DNA of 64,000 nucleotides. Origin: Agrypnia vestita. Its lineage: Eukaryota > Arthropoda > Insecta > Trichoptera > Phryganeidae. Positions 56,682-64,000 of the stretch are shown here, piece after piece; within the stretch, counting starts at the first letter, position 1, and the number at the start of each line of letters is the position of its first letter. The stretch covers positions 620,001 to 684,000 of the forward strand of contig JADDOH010000132.1 of NCBI GenBank assembly GCA_016648135.1. Direction: 5' to 3'. The position numbers and the translations under genes are program-made. The notes beneath the pieces were generated by a model. That model saw only the letters and a list, made by a program, of their open reading frames with translations. It was not told the origin of the DNA and did not search any database.

Positions 56682-56689
56682 TTTTTATT

Positions 56690-57000
56690 TATTTCATAAT
56701 ATTTATTTTCTCAAACGTTTTCTGTTATTGGTCTGTGTTCACTTTAGCTACCTCGCATTGGCCAATCAGTATTTTGCACTTGGTAAATAAACAATTGAGG
56801 TTAGGCCGCCCAAAAGTAGGCGGTAACGAAGAACCACGACCTCGCAAGGTAGCGCCTTGCCCTCTGGTTTTGCGCGGTCCACACAGCATCGTCTATTCCA
56901 TAGAAATCGATAGCGAGAGACAGCCCTGCGCCTGCGCTACGACAAAAGGTGTAACAAGGAAAAATGAAAGTTTTCTTTCCCTCCAAAACTTCATTCGAAA
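56690..57000 (-). promoter_or_regulatory. candidate promoter / 5' UTR region of the nAChR gene
   Basis: It lies directly 5' of the start codon at 56681. The stretch 56735-56960 is clearly more GC-rich than its surroundings. It contains a palindromic CCAAT pair (attggccaatca near 56758), the motif tatcgat near 56908 that resembles a DRE core, and several CpG-containing blocks. No convincing TATA box was seen at a fixed distance. The short stretch between this block and the ATG contains an upstream ATG followed closely by stops. Position and composition are the evidence; the transcription start is unknown. Confidence 0.4.
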
Positions 57001-57490
57001 CTTTCAATAGAATTCTTGTTGACATTCGCAATTCATTGAGAACATGGGCGTCAACTGTATGTTTAACATGTCTGTACAATAATTATTTTGTATGTAAGTC
57101 CTTTTGCGTGTCACGTGTAGTTAAATTTAAAGTGAAGCATGAAATTTTCTTTTAAAAATATGAATCAAATGGATGTATGATGAATCAGGTGTATATGTGA
57201 TATTTTAGTTTCCAGTGATACTATTACAATAGAAAACAAGCAAGTTATTTTCCACTCTCAGAAATATAGTGCGTAGATAAGAAAATATTGATGTCTTTAT
57301 GACAGTAAAAATCGAGTCTTAAACACCCCGATTAAAAAGAATACCAGAAATATTAAAAGGGACAATTCAAAGGAAATTGAAGTATTGCGTCGGTTTTAAA
57401 TGTTAATATATTGATTATGCAAATAATTTAATTACGAATTTTCTTAGGTTTTCACAGCCGCTCAGAATGGACGTAAAATGGCAGAAAACC

Positions 57491-57599
57491 TTTCTGGCCG
57501 ACGTTTCGTATCCCATTGCAGGGTCCATCATCAGGGTTGACATCAGCCTTTATGATGGACCCTGCGATGGGATCCGAAACGTCGGCGTCGGCCAGAAAG
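57491..57599. repeat. Penelope-type palindrome with hammerhead-like motif
   Basis: Arms tttctggccgacgtttcg (57491) and cgaaacgtcggcgtcggcc are inverted and the pairing continues through ggaccctgc. On the minus strand CTGATGATGGACCC is followed by GGGATACGAAAC, resembling the hammerhead core CUGANGA...GAAAC carried by Penelope terminal repeats. No coding sequence is nearby. Confidence 0.5.
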
Positions 57600-57906
57600 C
57601 TCGTAAAAACACAGCACAATACCCCAGAAGACATGAACCAAAAAAAAACTTAATTACTTTTTTTTTGACGGAATCGTCCTCTGTATAACTTTCGCGCTTT
57701 TATTATTCCTACGATGTTTAAAAACTGAATAATTATTATTGATTGACATGGCAATAACTTTATTGCGCAACGTGACTCTTCGTATTTTCACTTACATTAA
57801 ATTGATTTTTTTAATAAACACCCGCTGATTTACTATATCACTTCTATGTTTTCGAGAACAGCGGTCCCTTTGATTCAGGTCTGATTGTTAACTAACCTCA
57901 GTCAAC

Positions 57907-58317
57907 ATGTTTGATATTTCGAGTGAAAATTACTACACTCGGTTCCTCGTGCTTGATAAAATCCTGATGATGATCCTAAGGAATTTAAATTTTAAGAAAA
58001 AAATGAATAACACCATATTCCACAATACGTCTCCAATCCTAAACTTGTTCTCACTAATGACCAAAAAAACCTTCCCGCTACACGACCCGCTGCTCTTTCT
58101 CGTGCCCTATACCGTAATTTATATAGAAAACATACCCACAAGTCCGTTTATAATGTCAAGAATTATAAAATTGAAAATTTATGAGACCATATATTTAATT
58201 TACGATTTCTATCTACAGGGGTATTTGGAAAACACTAATAACCTCGCAGGACTATACTCTTGCCTTGATTATGAGTCGAAAATGTTCAAGCTATTATGTC
58301 CTAATATCAATAGTTAA
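57907..58317 (+). CDS. hypothetical 136-codon ORF, probably spurious
   Basis: MFDISSENYYTRFLVLDKIL onward, rich in Ile, Leu, Phe, Asn and Lys as expected of AT-rich DNA. The last third lies inside the palindromic element at 58212, which argues against a conserved gene. No motif recognised. Confidence 0.15.
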   Translation: MFDISSENYYTRFLVLDKILMMILRNLNFKKKMNNTIFHNTSPILNLFSLMTKKTFPLHDPLLFLVPYTVIYIENIPTSPFIMSRIIKLKIYETIYLIYDFYLQGYLENTNNLAGLYSCLDYESKMFKLLCPNINS

Positions 58318-58742
58318 GGAGATATGCGACATCAAAGTTTGCATTGTTTTTTCAATATTTCCGACTTATTTTTTGTAAAACGTTGGACAACTTATATCGA
58401 GTATGAAAAATTCATTCCCTTTAATACGAGTCAAATAAAAAAATAAAAACTTTCGAATTCCAATTGGAAAACATTCCAATTGGAATTTTTTCAAGGTTTT
58501 ATTCATTTTATTTAACTTGTATTGAAACGAATGAATTTTTCGTAATTGATATTAGTTACTGTAATGATAGTCCAACGTTTTACAAAAAATAAGTCAGAAA
58601 TATTGAAAAAAATGCAAACTTTGATGTCACATATCTCCATAACTATTGATATTAAGTCATGATAGCTTGAAAATTTCGACTCACAATCATGGCAGGAGTA
58701 TAGTCCTGCGAGGTTATTAATGTTTTACAAATAACCCTGTAT
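58212..58742. mobile_element. palindromic foldback element, family B
   Basis: Left end acaggggtatttggaaaaca and right end ttttacaaataaccctgta are inverted copies. The arms carry acctcgcaggactatactc, catcaaagtttgcattgtt and acgttggac and meet at attccaattggaa near 58460. Length about 530 bp. A diverged full copy lies at 28940-29405 and a half copy at 13060-13237. It lies between the unidentified gene and the receptor. Confidence 0.75.
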
Positions 58743-58986
58743 ACCTTTGAAAATTCATGAATTAAAACGACACAGAGTAGATATTCATAAATACATTAAA
58801 TTTTAAATATACTTGAAATTTACAAAATTTAAAAAAGTAGTTTTACCTCTCTGAACAATAATCTTGGACGGGTGATCAGCTAACAAAATGCTGACTGCCA
58901 ATATTGCTTACGGCTAATAGACTTGAAGACATGCGCAAATTATTGAACCTAATTATAATAAAAGACAATTAAATATTTTTGCTTTG

Positions 58987-58992
58987 TTTATT
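58987..58992 (-). terminator. candidate poly(A) signal of the upstream gene
   Basis: AATAAA on the minus strand, about 360 nt past the TAG at 59353. It is the only exact hexamer I noticed in the short 3' flank. AATAAA is common by chance in such AT-rich DNA, so the call is weak. Confidence 0.25.
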
Positions 58993-59352
58993 ATCCTTAT
59001 TTTTTTTCAGAAACATACTTATTTAATTAGCAAGCTCGTAATTCACAGAATCCTTTAATTTACATATTTATAACTTGGACTTAAATTATTTAATATACAT
59101 ATTTACAATTCTAGGATCGACTCCTATCTACAATTTAAAGAAAATATCTCTATTGATTCACTTAAGATATTCATAAATACGTATCTACATAAATAAATTA
59201 ACAGCTCAAACTGGATGTTACACTGTACAGCATGAAACAAAATACTTATATACTTAATAATAAATAAATAAAATATAGCTTATGTTACATTATTAAGTCA
59301 CTGATGTCTCGCCCTTATTGCAAGGGTGGTTTGGTTGGGGTGGACGCGGACG

Positions 59353-59400
59353 CTATCTGTTTAAACTTCGTGGCAGGATCTTCACGGCACCTCCAGGGAG
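59353..59400 (-). CDS. terminal exon of the unidentified upstream gene
   Basis: A strong polypyrimidine tract and acceptor (tttattttttgttcgcag) precede a short GC-rich exon that joins in phase 0 to the exon at 62032. It encodes LPGGAVKILPRSLNR and a TAG stop. The gene's 3' end therefore faces the receptor's 5' end, on the same strand, 2.7 kb away. Pairing of the two exons rests on matching phase, splice signals and base composition. A transcript would settle it. Confidence 0.6.
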   Translation of the reverse strand, partial: LPGGAVKILPRSLNR

Positions 59401-59577
59401 CTGCGAACAAAAAATAAAGCATTTCATTGCTGATGCAAAAAAATATATTTGTGGCAAATTATGTTGTATGTAATTTCTGTCTATTACGCATGTTTTTTAT
59501 TTTCAATCGTTTGATATAATGTCCTATTTAGATTATTATATAATTAAATCATTAAATCATGATTAATTTAAATAAAT

Positions 59578-59830
59578 TGTAGAAGTCTCACAGAGACGAA
59601 GCTATTTATATGAGAAACGTGTATGGAAATCTTTTATACGATGGTCCAGGGCTTACAACCTGTAAGATCTGGCTTAAGTGATCACTCTACACAATGCAAC
59701 GTTCATCAATTACGTCGTAAGAAAATCCACACATTATCGAATTTTTTAAAGTCATATATTCCAAATCAGAAAATATTTCGTATATTTGAATGGACTACGC
59801 TAGAGACATCTGTAGTATTTTTTTCTTGAA
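59578..59830. mobile_element. foldback element family A, half copy
   Basis: It begins gtagaagtctcacagagacg and continues through cttaagtgatcactctacac, matching one arm of the 37077 element. It lies just upstream of the unidentified gene's last exon, in its intron. Confidence 0.6.
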
Positions 59831-60797
59831 GTAGTTAGTATACACAGATTTCGCTGCTGGTATATTTTTAAATTTTACCTCTATGTTTTTAAATTGGAGT
59901 AGGTATTAAGTAATATTCATATTAATATATTAAGTCATATAATAGTATACGATATTCTTACATTTCACATTTCACCCAAAGTGAAAAAAATATTTTCTAT
60001 TCAATGTTGTATGAAGAACTCTCCCCTGAAGTTCTTGCTACTAGCTATGAGATACTGTATTATATGTAATTTACTTTTTCTCTTATCAAGTGAAGTCGTT
60101 TAATTCGCTATATATTTTTGTTCATCATATACTCTGTTCTTCTTGTACCATACAACTACTTGAATCCCAAATAAAAATGACATTATTTATTATAGATACA
60201 CCTACCTACTGAGATCCTTGAAAAATAATTTTAAAATATCTAATGTATATGAACGTAATCCAGCATTATCCTAGCGTCGACGACATTTGTAAATGAACGA
60301 ACCCATAAAGAATACACGAAAGGGGAGGGGTCAAATTTGAACCGTTTAACAAATTTATGTTACTAACATTATTGGTACCCTGAATCATAAATTCATGCTC
60401 TTCCCTAAAATTTTATTTGGTTGACTCTAAATTTAGAATACAATTATGTATGATATTTAAGGACGAATAAAATTATGTCACCTGCCACACATTACAATTA
60501 ATAAAAAAAATATAAGGTGGTGAAACAAAAATTCACCATACACCAATTCTAGTCAGCAGTAATCAATTGAACACACACTGACAATTAATAAAGTGCTAAG
60601 TGTCAAACGATTTTTTTATACACTGATTAGTACTGTTTGCCTTCTCCAATACATCTAATACCGCTCTAAAGTCCTATCTGTGTTAATTTCCTAGTTATGT
60701 GGGAATGTATATCGCACAAGAAATTATTTTTTTAAATGAGGCACTAAATGACATGAGTATTTTGTAGCTTTAGTAATAAATGGCTAACCCGGTGAGG
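59831..60797. other. intron of the unidentified gene, nothing recognised
   Basis: AT-rich; no exon-like GC island seen. Confidence 0.4.
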
Positions 60798-60931
60798 TAT
60801 AGGTCTTTTCCAATGGGATTGCAATTGAGTTAGTGTGGGTACAGTGCATAATACGCGCATTGTTTCGTTGCGTGTATTACGCACTATACACACACTAATT
60901 CAATTGCAATCTTATATTAAAAGACCTATAT
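60798..60931. repeat. imperfect 134-bp hairpin
   Basis: Left arm tataggtcttttccaatggg ... right arm complement ending aaaagacctata; the arms also share attgcaattgagttagtgtg and gtgcataatacgcg. The loop contains cattgtttcgttgcgt, the same 16 bases as beside the hairpin at 49566. Probably a small MITE; a small-RNA precursor is an alternative. Confidence 0.6.
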
Positions 60932-61532
60932 CGGCGTGTAGCAGTGTTGAAAATATTAATGAGTGTAAAATAGTGCATAGAGAGCAAAAAAGAATATTTT
61001 CACGTTTTGAATTATATCTTAAAATAAACATTCCGACACTTAGCGCATTGTTAATTTCCAATATTCAATTATTTTCTTCTAGTTCATTGAAATTTCTTTA
61101 TATTTGACGAATCATTTTGTATGTGTGATTATGTTTCCATAAAATGCTCTTAAGTTCAGAATCATCTGGTTTGAGTTATTTGTAATATTCTGCTGCTTTT
61201 TACAAACTTCGCTGACATTTCAGATCCCATTAAATTATTTTTATTAAATATATGTTAATAAAAATTAAAATATTATAGATACTAAAATTAATTTTATAAA
61301 TAGCCCTCTCTTAAACCTGTTTCCAGTGTAATCGTTTTATACCTAATTAATATGTAACCACCTTTCAACCCCTTCCCTACCATAACTAACCAGTCTTTAC
61401 TTAAATATTAGTATCGCTGTAGGTCAACCGGCGAGAGGTTTTTGTATGACTCGTGCAAAAATAATTCATAATATGTATTTCTCTCTCATTTGCGCTATCA
61501 TTGGCTCTATATAAAAGAAGAAGATAGATGTC

Positions 61533-61703
61533 GAGTAGCTTGTTGGTCTTGTGGTTAGGACACTGGCCTCGTGATCCAAAGGTTGCGGGTTCGATCCTCA
61601 CTCCAGACTAGCAAGTTAGTCCTATTTTCATAGTACAAGCGCTTAGCTTAGTTTGAAAATAGTAAGAATATTGATGTGACACGTATTCCGTGTTCACATC
61701 TCT

Positions 61704-61766
<63 letters not shown>
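61533..61766 (+). mobile_element. tRNA-derived SINE with 57-base A tail
   Basis: The head has an A-box-like segment (ggtcttgtggttaggacac) and a B box (gcgggttcgatcctc) of an RNA polymerase III promoter. The shared family body follows (gcaagttagtcctattttca to cacgtattccgtgttcacat). It ends in an uninterrupted run of 57 A (61710-61766). It lies between the two exons of the unidentified gene. Confidence 0.8.
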
Positions 61767-61768
<2 letters not shown>

Positions 61769-62031
61769 TGATAACAGGATGAAATGTGTCATAACAAAGC
61801 TATTCTTTTTGTCCTTAAGAAGGAAGAATCACTTTCGAAACATGGTAAAATATTACAATAAAAATAGTTGTATAAATTATTATATTTATAAAAAATTGAC
61901 ACAGAGTGAATTTGAAAAATCATGATAGAAATAAAATTATAGTTTTTTTCAAAAGTTGAGATCAAGTGCAGCTTGCTTTATTGTACGGACTGCACGCCGC
62001 GCCGTTGGCAAACGAAGGTTGGTGAACTCAC

Positions 62032-62186
62032 CCAGATGAGGTTGTACGCCGACATGACGTTGGGCGGGTAGGAGGGCAGCGCCTGCGAGCGCCGCCGCGG
62101 CACGGGCCACAGGCTGGCCGGCAGCTGCGGCAGCGAGGCCGAGCCCAACCGCTTGATGGACACCTCGTCCGGCTCTACCGACGGAC
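62032..62186 (-). CDS. penultimate exon of an unidentified upstream gene
   Basis: This GC-rich 155-nt segment stands out from its AT-rich surroundings. It has a clean acceptor (gcgcag) and a consensus donor (TGG|GTGAGT). Read in the frame of the next exon it gives 51 whole codons, beginning PSVEPDEVSIKRLGSASLPQ and ending PNVMSAYNLIW. It is rich in Pro, Ser and Arg (PRRRSQALPSYPP) and looks like a disordered, basic C-terminal region rather than a membrane segment. I do not recognise the protein. Upstream exons were not found to the window edge. It is not an nAChR exon. Confidence 0.7.
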
Positions 62187-62729
62187 CTGCGCATAACACT
62201 CAACATCAACTCGGCATTAAGCATACAACTATCCAGGGGATTATTTTTTAATTCGTTTCGTGTGCTATTTTTATTTGTAACATGTACATATTCACTTGCT
62301 CTCGGAGCATATCTCCGGTTGAGAAATACTCGATCAATTGCACTCTCTTTCCACAAAATCCGAACCTTCTCTAAACAGCTAAAAATACTCGACCTTCATA
62401 TCTCGAGGATCCGCAGCACTTTTTTCATACGCCGAAGGACTTGAGGACACCCAAGAAACTTTCGGTACCTATGCGTCTATAGTGCCACATCTCAAAGGCT
62501 TCGAAATTACGGATCAATACTCGACGCCACAAAAAATACAATACCATCACACATACAAAATTCGTTTTATTATCATTATTTTCGGCTTATTTTTTTTTGA
62601 AAAATTATTAAAAAATTATTTTGAAAACTTCAAAATTGATATGCTGTCTCTTAAAGGTCCTTCATCGTGACGCGTGTAGCTGGTGAAGATAGTCATACCG
62701 CCAGGTTTTGATTGAGATTGAAAAGATTA

Positions 62730-63005
62730 TTACTTTATGTTTAAATTATGTAATTTCTACAATGCAGCGCATCAAAAAAAACTCGGGAAAAAAAGTGATC
62801 GATGCGATGGAAACAGCGTAATAAAAACGCTCCACAGACGAGTGGCTAGAGATATTGGAAAATAAGAGTGTGAAATATTTTTAAAATATTTAGCGACTTT
62901 GTAAATTAAAGAATATTGCTGCAATTAAATTCGTATCCAGTGACTTGGTTGATAAATAAACTTTATTTATTTTCAGTGTTTCATTTACCTTCCACAGTCA
63001 CAGTG
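62730..63005 (+). mobile_element. 3' part of an LTR-like segment
   Basis: Only the end resembles the other copies: ttttcagtgtttcatttacc, then ttccacagtcacagtgg. The 5' half and any TATA box are not recognisable. It lies upstream of the unidentified gene's penultimate exon. Confidence 0.3.
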
Positions 63006-64000
63006 GTGAAGACAAAGTTATTTTGATTAATTATAAATTCGTATCTTTAGCAAAATATGGATCTGAGAGGTATATTCAAGGAGAGGCCTCACATGTCTTG
63101 TAAATAGTTGTGAATAATGGTACCGTCAGATGTTGGAATGATCTTTCCACCAAATACAAAATATAGTTAGCCTTCTTAATCACACTCGTTGTGTGATCAC
63201 GCTCAAGTCCTTGGTAATAGTAACACCCAGATCTTTCTGCGAAACCACTTTCTGGAAAAGTAAATTTTCAAAAAAAAAATATTAAAAAACGAGCGAGCCT
63301 TATAGTAATCGCGTAACATTTGACATCTCACAATTTAACATATCATTTGAGCAGCAACAGAAATTAACAACAAAATTTTAAAAAGCTATATATTCATTAA
63401 TTAGTAAATACAAGTAAAGAAAATGTACGTGCATTTATTTATTATTGAATTTTGCCGCACTAGGTAGGTATCGTATATCTACATACGCATTTTGTTTAGA
63501 AATTTGTTTGGTCAATTTTATGTTTTTATTTATTTTCATAGATGGCGGTAGTGTGCCGCCATATATATTGTATGAAAACTTTGAATAAATATTTTTAAAT
63601 AATCACATAAAATACATAAAATTTGAGAAAGTAAATAATTAAGGGTAGTTATTGTTTACATTAATGTAAACAAAAATTAAGTATTTATTGGATAGTTTCG
63701 AAGATATAAGCCAAAATATATCAAAGTTACAACATCCACACGCCTGACACCAGACGCGCAACATATATACAAAATCAGAAACATCGGCTGGCAGTGTGCG
63801 CCTTCGCTGTCTTGGCACTTGCTGGACATTGATTTGTTTATAAACGATGGTCTTATTTCCTGTTGCACATTTCCGTCCTTTTTCGCGAAATCACTGCCAC
63901 AGATTGCAGGAAAGCGAGAGGAAAGATGTTACACGTCAAAAATAATCTCGTAATCAAATGACCACTTCTAGAGTAGGTAGGCCATGTGCGCCACGATGTT
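63006..64000. other. right edge, no exon recognised
   Basis: A GC-richer patch at 63725-63960 has only short frames and no clean splice pair. It may be a further intron of the unidentified gene. Confidence 0.4.

Noticed and set aside
61533..61610. A tRNA gene
   Set aside because: It has box A and box B-like motifs but no acceptor stem or cloverleaf, and is followed by the SINE body and A tail seen in other copies.
62032..62186. A further nAChR exon
   Set aside because: The encoded sequence has no receptor motif, and the receptor signal-peptide exon at 56681 already begins the gene downstream of it.

Overview
The window looks like insect nuclear DNA, most probably from a moth or butterfly. 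It is AT-rich, its genes are split by GT-AG introns, most of it is degraded transposable elements, and its one recognisable host gene is an insect-type nicotinic acetylcholine receptor (nAChR) subunit. The order-level call rests on repeat style and gene type and is an inference.

The backbone is one gene on the minus strand. Ten coding exons of an nAChR subunit of the alpha8 type (the orthologue group of Drosophila nAChR beta2) run from the start codon at 56681 down to 4279. Joined, they give exactly 1410 nt (470 codons) with no frame break: signal peptide, ligand-binding domain with Cys-loop and the vicinal CC of loop C, TM1-TM3, and the large intracellular loop up to its amphipathic helix. 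The TM4/C-terminal exon is not in the window and should lie beyond the left edge. Introns 1 (7.7 kb), 6 (7.1 kb) and 7 (19.3 kb) are the largest.

Upstream of the receptor, on the same strand, lie the last two exons of an unidentified gene (62186-62032 and 59400-59353, stop at 59353). The 2.7 kb between them holds a GC-richer candidate promoter, a Penelope-type palindrome and a foldback element.

The rest is mobile DNA in introns and flanks. It includes a nearly complete CR1/Jockey-group LINE (17313-20820), a 5'-truncated relative (6138-6845), and LINE 3' fragments at 14100, 15640, 20935, 23930, 26880, 37855 and 53360. There is a full-length but dead mariner (8275-9557), a Penelope-like element with a GIY-YIG remnant between inverted terminal repeats (45500-46300), several solo-LTR-like segments, tRNA-derived SINEs, and at least five families of inverted-repeat or foldback elements. 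Several insertions sit within tens of bases of receptor splice sites. One splice donor (exon 8) has been copied four times in a 31-bp tandem array. I found no clearly new biological system; the most testable novelties are the duplicated donor, the elements abutting splice sites, the long inverted repeat in intron 1, and the unidentified two-exon gene end.
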